Source: Panulirus ornatus
Lineage: Eukaryota; Arthropoda; Malacostraca; Decapoda; Palinuridae
Direction of reading: 5' to 3'
Length of the DNA: 64,000 nt
NCBI RefSeq assembly: GCF_036320965.1
Contig: NC_092231.1
Span: forward strand, 26,703,394-26,767,393
The position numbers and the translations under genes are program-made. Positions 21,940-32,389 of this stretch are shown one piece after another; the first letter of the stretch is position 1; every line of letters begins with the position of its first letter. The notes under the pieces were generated by a model that was given only the letters and a program-made list of their open reading frames with translations, ran no database searches and had not been told where the DNA came from.

Positions 21940-22903
21940 AGCGTCTATATTCGCACATATAAATACATATATATATCACAATATACATACATATACATAC
22001 AAATACACAGACATATATACACATGTACATATTCATACTTGCTTCCCTTCAGCCATTCCTGTCCCTACCCCACTCCATGAGAAACAGCATCTCTACCCCC
22101 CCCACCACCCCACCCCCACCTCAGTGAGGTAGCGCCAGGAAAACAAACAAAAAATGCCAACATTCGTTCACACTCAGTCTCTAGCTGTCATGTGTAATGC
22201 ATCCAAACCACAGCTCCCTATCCACATCCAGGCCCCACAAGACCTTTCCTTGGTTTACCCCAGATCCTTCACATGCCCTGTTTCAGTCCATTGACAGCAC
22301 GTCGACCCTGGTATTCCACATCATTCCAGTTCATTCTATTCCTTGAACACCTCTTACTCTCCTGTATGTTCAGGACCCAATCACTGAAAATCTTTTTCAC
22401 TTCATCCTTCCACCTCCAATTTGGTTTCCCACTTCTCTTTCTTCCCTCCACCTCTGACACATATATCATCTTTGTCAATCTATCCTCACTCATTCTCTCC
22501 ATATATCCATACCATTTCAGCACACCCTCTTCTGCTCTCTCAACCACACACTTTTTATTTCCACATGTCTCTCATACCATTTCATCACTTACTTAATCAA
22601 ACCCTCACACCACACATTGTCGTCAAACATTTCATTTCCAACACATCAACCCTCCTCCATACAACCCTATTTATAGCCCATGCCTCGCAACCATATAGCC
22701 AACATTGTTGGAACTACTATTTCTTTGAACATACCAATTTTTGCTCTCTGAAATAATGTTTTCTCCTTCCACACATTATTCATCACTCCCAGAACCTTCG
22801 CCCCCTCCCCCACTCTATAACTCTCTTCTGCTTCCATACTTCCATCCGCTGCTTAGTCCACTCACAGATATCTAAAAACATTTCACTTCCTCCAATTTTT
22901 CTC
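21936..22903 (-). mobile_element. LINE fragment, 3'UTR and CTD
   Basis: The long-type 3'UTR begins at the GCGAATATAGACGC block (minus strand), includes the internal module near 22130, and the CTD runs from ~22269 to 22903. The best frame is 22269-22547, ending with VNGLKQGM, which is the ancestral C-terminus. It lacks the terminal tail module. A tandem same-orientation copy follows directly. Confidence 0.83.
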
Positions 22904-24428
22904 CTATATATTTTATTTATTTATTATACTTTATCACTGTCTCCCGCGTTAGCGAGGTAGCGCAAGGAAACACGAAAGAATGGCCCAACCTGCCCACATA
23001 CACATGTAAATACATACACGTCCACACATGCACATATACATACCTATACATTCCAACGTATACTTATATATACATACACAGACATATACATATATATATA
23101 CATGTACATAATTCATACTTGCTGCTTTTATTAATTCCCGTCGCCACCCCGCCACACATGAAATGACAACTGCCTCCTCCCGCATGCGCGCAAGGTAGCA
23201 CTAGGAAAAGACAGCAAAAGCCACATTCTTTCACACTCAGTCTCCAGCTGTCATGTATAATGCACCGAAACTACAGCTCCCTTACCACATCCAGGCCCCA
23301 CAAAACTTTCCATGGTTTATCCCAGACGCTTCACATGCCCTGGTTCAATCCATTAACAGCACGTCGACCCCGGTATACCAGATCTTTCCAATTCACTCTG
23401 TTCCTTGCACGCCTTTCACCCTCCTGCATGTTCAGGCTCCGATCGCTCAAAATCTTTTTCACTCCATCTTTCCACCTCCAATTTGGTCTCCCACTTCTCG
23501 TTCCCTCCACCTCTGACACATATATCCTCTTTGTCAATCTTTCCTCACTCATTCTCTCCATGTGACCAAACCTTTTCAAAACACCCTCTTCTTTCTCTCA
23601 ACCACACTCTTTTTATTACCACACATCTCTCTTACCCTTTCATTACTTACTTGACCAAACCACCTCACACCACATATTGTCCTCAAACATCTCATTTCCA
23701 ACACATCCACCCTCCTCCGCACAACCGTATCTATAGCCCACACCTTGCCACCGTATAACATTGTTGGAACCAATATTCCTTCAAACATACCCATGTTTGC
23801 TTTCCGGGATTATGTTCTCGCCTTCCACACATTTTTCAATGCTCCCAAAACTTTCGCCCCCTCCCCCACCCTGTGACTCACTTCCGCTTCCATGGTTCCA
23901 TTCGCTGCCAAATCCACTCCCAGATATCTGAAACATGTCACTTCCTCCAGTTTTTCTCCATTCAAACTTACCTCCCAATTGACTTGTCCCTCAACCCTAC
24001 TGTACCTAATAACCTTGCTCTTATTCACGTTTACTCACAGCTTTCTTCTTTCACACACTACCAAACTCAGTCACCAGCTTCTGCAGTTTCTCACCCGAAT
24101 CAGCCACTAGTGCTGTATCATCAGCGAACAACAACTGACTCACTTCCCAAACTCTTTCATCCACAACAGACTGCATAATTGCCCCTCTCTCCAAAACTCT
24201 TGCGTTCACCTCCTTAACAACCCCATCCATAAACAAATCAAACAACCATGGAGACATCACGCACCCCTGCCGCAAACCGACATTCACTGAGAACCAATCA
24301 CTTTCCTCTCTCCCTACACGTACACATGCCTTACATCCTTGATAAAAACTTTTCACTGCTTATAACAACTTGCCTCCCACACCATATATTCTTAATACCT
24401 TCCACAGAGCATCTATGTCAACTCTATC

Positions 24429-24429
<1 letters not shown>
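22904..24429 (-). mobile_element. LINE copy, tail through RT palm
   Basis: The tail module is at ~22935-22975, long-type 3'UTR to ~23330, CTD frames at 23331-24028 and RT palm at 24051-24356 with an intact QLLFADDTALVADSGEKLQ stretch. A few single-base indels separate the frames. It is truncated at the VDIDAL position by the (AT)n array at 24430. Confidence 0.85.

Positions 24430-24496
<67 letters not shown>
24430..24496. repeat. (AT)n microsatellite at a strand switch
   Basis: A pure AT tract of about 67 bp separates a minus-strand LINE ending inside the RT palm from a plus-strand LINE starting just upstream of RT. Neither flank normally has a TA-rich seed at these positions. Confidence 0.97.
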
Positions 24497-24499
<3 letters not shown>

Positions 24500-26164
24500 G
24501 TAGTGATGAAGTGAGGAGATAGATGGAGTATTTCGAAGGTTTCTTGAATGTGTTTGATGATAGAGTGGCAGATAAAGGTTGTTTTGATCAGGGTGGTGTG
24601 TGAAGCAAGAGGGTAAAGGGAGAATGATTTGGTAAAGAGAGAAGACATAGTGAAAGCTTTGCAGAAGATGAAATCTGGCACGGCATTAGATTTGGATGGT
24701 ATTGCAGTGAATCTCATAAAAAAAGGATGTAACTGTGTTGTTGATTGGTTGATAAGAATGTTCATTGTATGTATGGATCATGGTGAAGTGCCTCAGGATT
24801 GGCAGAATGCATACATTGTGCCATTTTGCAAAGGCACGGGAGATAAAAGTGAGTCTTCAAACTACAGAGGCATAAGTTTGTTGAGTGTTCATGGGAAATT
24901 ATATGAGGGGGTATTGATTGAGAGGGTGAAGGCATGTACAGAGCATTAGATTGGGGAAGAGCAGTGTGGTTTAAGAAGTGGTAGAGGATGTGTGGATCCG
25001 GTGTTTGCTTTGAAGAATGTATTTGAGAAATACTTAGAAAAAACAGATGGATTTGTATGTAGTTTTATAGATCTGGAGAAGAAATGTGATAAGGTTGATA
25101 GAGAAGGTTTGTGGAAGGCTTTAAGAGTATATGGTGTGGGAAGTAAATTGCTAAAAGCGGTGAAAAGTTTTTACCAAAGATGTAAGGCATGTGTTCGAGT
25201 AGGAAAAGAGGAGAGTGATTGGTTCCCAGTGAATGTTGGCAGGGGTGTGTGATGTCCCCACAGTTGTTTAATTTGTTTATGGATGGGGTGGTTAGGGAGG
25301 TAAATGCAAGAGTTTTAGAGAGAGGGGCAAATATGCAGTCTGTATGGATGAGAGGGTCTGGGAAATGAGTCAGTTGTTCGCTGATGATACAGCACTAGTG
25401 GCTGATTCGATTGAGAAATTGCAGAAGTTGGTAACTGAGGTTGGTAACACAGTCTGGAAAACTGTGTGAAAGGAGAAAGTTGAGAGTAAATGTGAATAAG
25501 AGCAAGGTTATTAGGTTCAGTAAGGTTGAGGAACAAGTTAATTGGGATGTAAGTTTGAATGGAGAAAAATTGGATGAAGTGAAGTGTTTTAGATATCTGG
25601 GAGTGGACTTGGCAGCGAATGGAACCATGGAAGCAGAAGTCACAGGGTGGGGGAGGGGGCAAAGTATCTGGGAGAGATGAAGAATGTGTGGAAGGAGAGA
25701 ACGTGCAAGGAAGAGAGTGAACTGGAATGATGTGGTGTTCTGGGGTCGACGTGCTGTCATTGGACTGAACCAAGGCATGTGAAGCATACTGGAGTAGACC
25801 ATGGAAAGGTGTTTGGGGCCTGGATGTGGAAAGGGAGCTGTGGTTTTGGTGCATTACACATGACAGATATAGACTGAGTGTGAATGAATGTGGCCTCTGT
25901 TTTCCTGCACTACCTAGCTGAAGTGGGGGTAGCGATGCTTTTACTGTGGGGCAGTATAGCAACAGGAATGGATGAAGGCAAGCAATTATGAATATGTACA
26001 TGTGTATATATGCATATGTCTGTGTATGTATATATGTTGGATGTATATGTACGTATATGGGCGTTTATGTATATATATGTGTATGTGAGTGGATGGGCCA
26101 TTCTTCCTCTGTTTTCTAGCGCTACCTCGTTGACATGGAAAATAGCGATTATGTATGATAAAAG
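24497..26164 (+). mobile_element. LINE copy, RT through complete 3'UTR, internal deletion
   Basis: It starts at the SSGEVRR position, with fingers at 24629-24949 and palm at 24992-25252 and onward (FADD readable at ~25377). At ~25700 an internal deletion joins the start of the CTD (KNVWKERT) to its end (RKRVNWNDVVFWG). The long-type 3'UTR is complete with both modules (25905-25940 and 26112-26150), ending at GATTATGTATGATAAAAG. This is a useful reference for the long 3' end. Confidence 0.85.
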
Positions 26165-26570
26165 ATATGTATTTTATTACGCTTAACTGCTGTTTCCCGG
26201 GTCAGCGAGGTAGCGCAAGGAAACAGACGAAGAATGGCCCAACCACTCATATACACATATGTATATACATAAACGCCCATATATGCACATATACATATAT
26301 ATATCAGTGTATGCATACATACACAGACGCATACATATATACACATGTATATATTCAAACTTGCTGCCTTCATCTATTTCCATTGCTTCCTCGTCACACA
26401 GGAAGTAGTCCCCCCCCTCCAGCGAAATAGCGCCAGGAAAAAAAAAAGGGCCACTTTCGCTCACACTCAATCTCTGGCTGTCATGTGTAATGCACCGAAA
26501 CCACAGCTCCCTTTCCACATCCAGGCCCCACCGACCTTTCCATGGTTTACCCCAGACACTTCACATACTT
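26165..26570 (-). mobile_element. LINE 3'UTR-only fragment
   Basis: It carries the complete long-type 3'UTR on the minus strand, from the tail (26165-26235) through the internal module (~26405-26440) to the AAACCATGGAAAGG block at ~26535, then breaks off without CTD. Confidence 0.82.
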
Positions 26571-26918
26571 TATGTATAGATTTATATTTTTTAGTTTTTC
26601 ATTTATTTATTTATTCATTTACTTATAATTGCCTCAGGATCTCTTTCCAGAGCACCCTGTGTCCTGAGGCTGCACTACTTCCAGTAACCTGGAAATGGGG
26701 ATTTATTTCTTGATAATCTATTTATGATTTATTTATGATTATCCTTAGACCAATTTTGTGAGAGTCCTGGTGTTATGCAGGACCTTTCAAAAGCCTTCTT
26801 CACCCCAAGGCTGTGTTACATCAAGTAGCAAGGAAACATAGACTCTTTTGGAGTTTGAAGTCCTTTGATGAAACTGAAGTCCTGATGACAACTTCTCCAA
26901 AGTTGCCTTTTCACTCAC
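26571..26918. other. Unassigned sequence, no gene recognised
   Basis: These 348 bp resemble no other part of the window. There is no sizeable frame. The stretch has T-rich ATTTATTTATTT repeats at its left and a perfect 9-bp inverted repeat (GCCTCAGGA at 26631-26639, TCCTGAGGC at 26662-26670) with a 22-nt loop. It lies between two LINE 3'UTR fragments of opposite orientation and may be residual unique host DNA or a different short repeat. Confidence 0.6.
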
Positions 26919-27103
26919 AGTGGCACCAGGAATGGATAAAGGCAAGCAAGTATGAATATATACGTGTATATATGTATATGTATGTGTATGTATATGTGTA
27001 TATGTTGATATGTATATATATGTATAAGTTCATGTATGGGCGTTTATGTATATATATACGTATATGAGTGGATGAGCCATTCTTCGTCTGTTTCCTGGCA
27101 CTA
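26919..27103 (+). mobile_element. LINE 3'UTR fragment, left part of an interrupted tail
   Basis: It begins at TGGCACCAGGAATGGATAAA and runs through the TATGTATATG-rich part to GTTTCCTGGCACTA, where the tail module is split by a Penelope-like foldback. The tail resumes at 27330 with GAGACAGCGACAAAGTATAA. Confidence 0.82.
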
Positions 27104-27329
27104 TAGGGGAGGTTCAAGAAAGATTTATAACAGTCATTTGATATACAACGAAGAGATGTAGCTAGGACTCCGTTTGGTGAGCAAGTGACTTGTTTACCAA
27201 TAACGTCCTAGCTATGTCTAATCGTTGTATATCAACTGACCGTTATATTTCTCTCTTGTATCTCCCCTGATGTTACGATTATTACATGAAAGTGCATTTG
27301 GGAGCATATTGTGTTTCATTTCCCTGTGG
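27104..27329 (+). mobile_element. Penelope-like foldback lacking the coding body
   Basis: The left arm (about 27104-27196) and right arm (about 27197-27265) are inverted copies of the Penelope terminal sequence. Both contain GATATACAACG and a CCTAGCTA/TAGCTAGG block, and they are joined head to head by a short loop near 27190. The unpaired 3' extension runs to TTTCATTTCCCTGTGG, as in the larger copy. No RT or endonuclease sequence remains. It sits inside a LINE tail module and replaces about a dozen bases of it. Confidence 0.78.
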
Positions 27330-27470
<141 letters not shown>

Positions 27471-27471
27471 G

Positions 27472-28179
27472 AACAAGAACATTACTTCAGAAAGCAGAAA
27501 TGGGTATGTTTGAAGGAATAGTGGTTCCAACAATGTTATATGGTTGCGTGGCATGGGCTAAAGATAGGGTTGTGCGGAGGAAGGTGGATGTGTTGGAAAT
27601 GAGATGTTTGAGGACAATATGTGGTGTGAGGTGGTTTGATCAAGTAAGCAATGAAAGGGTAAGAGAGATGTGTGGTAATAAAAAGAGTGTGGTTGAGAGA
27701 GCAGAAGAGAGTGTTTTGAAATGGTTTGGTTACATGGAGAGAATGAGTGAGGAAAGATTGACAAAGACGATATATGTGTCAGAGGTGGAGTGAACGAGAA
27801 GTGGGAGACCAAATTGGAGGTGGAAAGATGGAGTGAAAAAGATTTTGAGTGATCGGGGCCTGAACATGCAGGAGGGTGAAAGGCGTGCAAGGAATAGAGT
27901 GAATTGGAACGATTTGGTATACCGGGGTCGACGTGCTGTCAGCGGATTGAACCAGGGCATGTGAAGCGTCTGGGGTAAACCATGGAAAGTTTTGTGGGGC
28001 CTGGATGTGGAAAGGGAGCTGTGGTTTCGGTGCATTATACATGACAGCTAGTGTGAACGAATGTGGCCTTTGTTGTCTTTTCCTAGCGCTACCTCGCGCG
28101 CATGTGGGGGGGAGGGGGTTGTCATTTCATGTGTGACGGGATGGCAACGGGAATGAATAAGGGCAGACTGTGAATTATG

Positions 28180-28181
<2 letters not shown>
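27472..28181 (+). mobile_element. LINE fragment, CTD and part of 3'UTR
   Basis: The CTD frame 27500-27793 runs from GMFEGIVVPTMLYGC to YVSEVE, where a stop (TGA) follows; the rest of the CTD (GRPNWRW) continues in frame after it. The 3'UTR has the internal module (~28075-28110) and is cut by an (AT)n tract before the tail module. Confidence 0.85.
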
Positions 28182-28232
<51 letters not shown>

Positions 28233-28250
28233 ATATATATATATATATAT
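28182..28250. repeat. (AT)n microsatellite with GT interruptions
   Basis: About 69 bp of AT dinucleotide broken by GTATATATGT near 28220-28230, located between converging LINE 3' ends. Confidence 0.95.
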
Positions 28251-28290
28251 AGACGCTTCACATGCCTTGATTCAATCCACTGACAGCACG

Positions 28291-28989
28291 TCAACCCCTG
28301 TATACCACATCGCTCCAATTCACTCTATTCCTTGCCCTCCTTTCACCCTCCTGCATGTTCAGGCCCCGATCACACAAAATCTTTTTCACTCCATCTTTCC
28401 ACCTCCAATTTGGTCTCCCTCTTCTCCTCGTTCCCTCCACCTCCGACACATATATCCTCTTGGTCAATCTTTCCTCACTCATTCTCTCCATGTGCCCAAA
28501 CCATTTCAAAACACCCTCTTCTGCTCTCTCAACCACGCTCTTTTTATTTCCACACATCTCTCTTACCCTTACGTTACTTACTCGATCAAACCACCTCACA
28601 CCACACATTGTCCTCAAACATCTCATTTCCAGCACATCCATCCTCCTGCGCACAACTCTATCCATAGCCCACGCCTCGCAACCATACAACATTGTTGGAA
28701 CCACCATTCCCTCAAACATACCCATTTTTGCTTTCCGAGATAATGTTCTCGACTTCCACACATTTTTCAAGGCTCCCAAAATTTTCGCCCCCTCCCCCAC
28801 CCTATGATCCACTTCCGCTTCCATGGTTCCATCCGCTGCCAGATCCACTCCCAGATATCTAAAACACTTCACTTCCTCCAGTTTTTCTCCATTCAAACTC
28901 ACCTCCCAATTGACTTGACCCTCAACCCTACTGTACCTAATAACCTTGCTCTTATTCACATTTACTCTTAACTTTCTTCTTCCACACAC
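28291..28989 (-). pseudogene. Young LINE CTD frame (232 codons)
   Basis: A frame from RRKLRVNVNKSK through GRPNWRW to VVYRG, closely matching the C-terminal third of the protein at 5135-7399. The loss of one A near 28990 puts it out of frame with the RT palm. Confidence 0.85.
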
Positions 28990-29450
28990 TTTACCAACTC
29001 AGTCACCAGCTTCTGCAGTTTCTCACATGAATCAGCCACCAGCGCTGTATCATCAGCGAACAACAACTGACTCACTTCCCAAGCTCTCTCATCCCCAACA
29101 GACTTCATACTTGCCCCTCTTTCCAGGACTCTTGCATTTACCTCCCTAACAACCCCATCCATAAACAAATTAAACAACCATGGAGACATCACACACCCCT
29201 GCCGCAAACCTACATTCACTGAGAACCAATCACTTTCCTCTCTTCCTACACGTACACATGCCTTACATCCTCGATAAAAACTTTTCACTGCTTCTAACAA
29301 CTTGCCTCCCACACCATATATTCTTAATACCTTCCACAGAGCATCTCTATCAACTCTATCATATGCCTTCTCCAGATCCATAAATGCTACATACAAATCC
29401 ATTTGCTTTTCTAAGTATTTCTCACATACATTCTTCAAAGCAAACACCTG
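28968..29450 (-). pseudogene. Young LINE RT palm frame
   Basis: It contains motif A (AFMDLEKAYD) and FADDTALVAD. The open frame extends to 29609 only because the (AT)n, (ATT)n and tail-module sequence upstream happens to be stop-free; that part (YIYIYI and poly-Ile) is not protein of any family. Confidence 0.82.
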
Positions 29451-29524
29451 ATATATATATATATATATTATTATTATTATTATTATTATTATACTTTGTC
29501 GCTGTCTCCCGCGTTTGCGAGGTA

Positions 29525-29577
<53 letters not shown>
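29451..29577. repeat. (AT)n, (ATT)n, LINE tail module remnant, (AT)n
   Basis: (AT)n at 29451-29466, (TTA)n at 29467-29491, a minus-strand LINE tail module at 29492-29528 ending AGGTAGCGC, and (AT)n at 29529-29577. The last TA (29576-29577) would be the left target-site copy of the Tigger-like element. Confidence 0.9.
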
Positions 29578-29580
<3 letters not shown>

Positions 29581-30550
29581 CACTGCTTTTCCAGCACTCG
29601 TGACTTCAAAACGTTCCCGGATTAAGCATTTTACCGGACCAACCGTGGTCTTGTAATAATAATTCGTCAACACACCTCTAACCCACTAAATATACATCTC
29701 CCCTGTGTCTACAGTATAACAAGGACTGCTAGAAATTTAAATGTTAAATGTAAATTGAATCGATAAATGAAATACATTATACACCTGCTCAGGACTGAGG
29801 TGCTCGTCAGCTACAAGTTTTGCAAATTCATCCGTGTACTTGGCAGCTCCGTCGTGGTTTGCAGACTGCTTTTCTCGGCACACTTTATTCATGGAAATTC
29901 CATGACGCCTCGTGAATCTTTGAAGCCATCCTTCACTATAGTCATGCTCATGTTGTGAATTAAGTTCTTTATGGAACAACTTAGCCTGGTTCGTTACCAT
30001 GCTACCTGACAAGTTCACTGCATCACTTTGGCGTTGACGAAACCATTCCATCATCACGCGATCGTTCTCAGTACTCTTACCATCATTCATAGTTTCTCTA
30101 ATCGTCATTTGCTTCTTGGAATCGCTGTCTGCATAGAATTTCAATATTTTCTCCCCTTGCTTCTTTATATCATAAATTGTTGGCGAACCAATACTGTAGA
30201 TGTCACACAGCTTATGCACCGAAACACCATGGTTCATTTTTTTCAACAGTTCTACTCTATCTTGGAACTAGTTGGACTGGTGTTTACATTTGACACCACG
30301 AATGACACTCTCATATGTCTTAGAAGCTATAGCTAAATTTAAGCAAAATAAGCTAAGAATCTCACAGAATTGCGGTATCACCATCAACAGTTGCAGTGTA
30401 AAAATGTAAATTAGCGCGTCCTACACACAACGCCATCTGTGGCTGCCCAGTAAACTAGTCTGGTGGCTGCGGTAATTTCAAGTTCCCCCACGTAATGTTG
30501 TCTTGACTAAAAGAGGTACCAAACCATTAGTTGCCGGAAATTCGATGGTG
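29578..30550 (-). mobile_element. Tigger/pogo-like DNA transposon, internal-deletion derivative (973 bp)
   Basis: The ends are imperfect terminal inverted repeats: CACCACTGCTTTTCCAGCA at 29578-29596 and, on the other strand, CACCATCGAATTTCCGGCA ending at 30550. They match at 14 of 19 positions and are flanked by TA on both sides (29576-29577, 30551-30552), as expected for the Tc1/mariner/pogo group. Inside lies the N-terminal DNA-binding half of a transposase without its catalytic domain. The (TA)n flanks make the TA duplication weak evidence on its own. Confidence 0.8.
29737..30246 (-). pseudogene. Tigger/CENP-B-type transposase N-terminal fragment (169 codons)
   Basis: Residues ~1-45 are the end of a Psq-type helix-turn-helix (SVHKLCDIYSIGSPTIYDIK). 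About 55-130 resemble the CENP-B/Tigger second HTH (VMMEWFRQRQSD and GWLQRFTRRHGI are recognisable). The alignment stops at LSPEQVYN, where the family continues with its first catalytic Asp (NADET-like); here unrelated codons follow to a stop, so the DDE domain is gone. Upstream, in-frame codons FQDRVELLKK precede the Met, with a TAG before them, so the first helix is also truncated. The product could at most bind DNA. Confidence 0.82.
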
Positions 30551-30553
30551 TAC

Positions 30554-30554
<1 letters not shown>

Positions 30555-30617
<63 letters not shown>
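30555..30617. repeat. (TA)n microsatellite
   Basis: A pure TA tract of about 63 bp to the right of the Tigger-like element, separated from it only by TACCTG. With the tract at 29529-29577 it suggests one (TA)n array was split by the transposon. Confidence 0.95.
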
Positions 30618-30621
<4 letters not shown>

Positions 30622-31880
30622 TTATATACTTTGTTGCTGTCCCCCGTATTAGCCAGGTAGCGCAAGGAAACAGCCGAAAGAATGGCCCAACCCACCCACA
30701 TACACATGTATATACATAAACGCCCACACACACAAACACACATATACATACCTATACATTTCAACATATACATGCATATGCATACACAGACATATACATA
30801 TATACACATGTACATATTCATACATGCTGCCTTCATCCATTTTCGCCGCCACCCCGCCACGCATGAAATGGCACCCACGTCCCCCTACGTGCGTACGCGG
30901 AAAAGACAACAAAGGCCACATTTGTTCACACTCATTCTCTAGCTGTCATGTGTAATGCACCGAAACCATAGCTCCCTTTCCACATCCAGGCCCCACAAGC
31001 CTTTCCATGGTTGACTCCAGACGCTTCACATGCCCTAGTTCAATCCATTGACAGCACGTCCGCCCCGGTATACCACATCGTTCCAGTTCACTCTAATCCT
31101 TGCACGCCTTTCACCCTCCTGTATGTTCAGGCCCCGATCACTCAAAATCTTTTTCACTCCATACTTCCACCTCCAATTTGGTCTCCCACTTATCGTTCCC
31201 TCCACCTCTGACTCATGTAACCTCTTTGTCAGTCTTTCTTCACTCATTCTCTCCATGTGACCAAACCATTTCAATACACCCTCTTCTGTGCTCTCTTAGC
31301 CTCACTCTTTTTATCACCACACATCTCTCTTACCCTTCATTACTTACTCGATCAAACCACCTCACACCACATATTGTCCTCCACACCACATATTGTCCTT
31401 AAACATCTCATTTCCAACACATCCACCCTCCGCACAACCCAATCTATAGCCCATGCCTGACAACCATATAACATTGTTGGAGCCACTATTCCTGCAAACA
31501 TACCCATTTTTGCTCTCTGAGATAACGTTCTCACCTTCTACACATTCTTCAATGATCCCAGAACCTTGGCCCCCTCCACCATCCTATGACTCGCTTCCGC
31601 TTCCATGTTCCATGCGCTGCCAGATGCACTCCCAGATATCTAAAACACTTCACATCCTCCAGTATTTCTCCATTCAAACTTACCTCACAACTCATAGCCT
31701 TGCTCTTATTCACATTTACTCTCAGCTTTCTTCTTTCACACACTTTAGCAAACTCAGTCACCAACTTCTGCAGTTTCTCACCCGAATCAGCCACCAGCGC
31801 TGTATCATTAGTGAACAATATCTGACTCACTTCCCAAGCCCTCTCTTCCACAACAGACTGCTTACTTGGCCGTCTTCCCA
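30618..31880 (-). mobile_element. LINE copy, tail through RT palm (left part)
   Basis: The tail module is at ~30635-30690, long-type 3'UTR to ~31010, CTD at 31035-31534 and the palm C-terminal part at 31549-31880. A ~20-bp local duplication (CCACACCACATATTGTCCT, ~31362-31398) sits in the CTD. The active site reads FTNDTALVAD, so it is catalytically dead. A pure (AT)n tract then replaces part of the coding sequence and the same element continues at 31967. Confidence 0.85.
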
Positions 31881-31884
31881 ATAC

Positions 31885-31966
<82 letters not shown>
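31881..31966. repeat. (AT)n microsatellite replacing part of a LINE coding region
   Basis: About 83 bp of AT dinucleotide (one TGT interruption at ~31896) lies between the MQSV..ERG position and the MSPWLFNLFMDG position of the same minus-strand LINE. Roughly 60 bp of coding sequence present in other copies is absent here. Confidence 0.95.
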
Positions 31967-31969
<3 letters not shown>

Positions 31970-32389
31970 ATGGAGAAATCACGCACCCCTGCTGCAAACC
32001 GACATTCACTGAGAACCAATCACTTTCCTCTCTTCCTACTCGTACACATGCCTTACATCCTCGATATAAGCTTTTCACTGCTTCTAGCAACTTATCTCCC
32101 ACATCATATACTCTTAATACCTTCCACAGAGCATCTCTATCATATGCCTTCTCCAGATCCATGAATGCTACATACAAATCCATCTGCTTTTCTAGGTATT
32201 TCTCACATACATTCTTCAAAGCAAACACCTGATCCACACATCCTCTCCCACTTCTGAAACCACACTGCTCTTCCCCAGTCTGATGCTCTGTACATGCCTT
32301 TACCCTCTCAATCAATACCATCCCATATAATTTCCCAGGAATACTCAACATACTTATGCCTCTGTAATTTGAACACTCACCTTTGTTTA
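31967..32389 (-). mobile_element. LINE copy, RT palm and fingers (right part)
   Basis: It continues the element left of the (AT)n tract. The frame 31827-32351 reads SIPGKLYGMVLIERVKACTE, CGFRSGRGCVDQVFALKNVC and AFMDLEKAYD..DALWK (VDR lost by a 9-bp deletion) up to the RQGC position. It is truncated at ~32389 by the tail of another LINE in the same orientation. Confidence 0.85.

Larger units (their letters stand above)
28251..29450 (-). mobile_element. Young-subfamily LINE bounded by (AT)n on both sides
   Basis: It spans RT (from the DQVFALKNVC position) to the first bases of the 3'UTR (AGACGCTTCACATGCC at the left border). The tail is missing and replaced by (AT)n, and the 5' border at 29450 also meets (AT)n. 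Two long frames are separated by a single-base loss near 28990. Confidence 0.87.

Noticed and set aside
26919..27103. tRNA-derived SINE head in short 3'UTR-only fragments
   Set aside because: No A-box and B-box spacing or cloverleaf could be recognised; the fragments align fully with LINE 3'UTR.
29737..30246. A host CENP-B or jerky-like gene
   Set aside because: It is intronless, truncated before the DDE domain and lies between matching inverted ends with TA flanks, so a transposon remnant is the better reading.
29576..30552. TA target-site duplication as strong proof of Tigger transposition
   Set aside because: The flanks are (TA)n arrays, so TA on both sides would occur by chance. The claim rests on the inverted ends and the transposase fragment.
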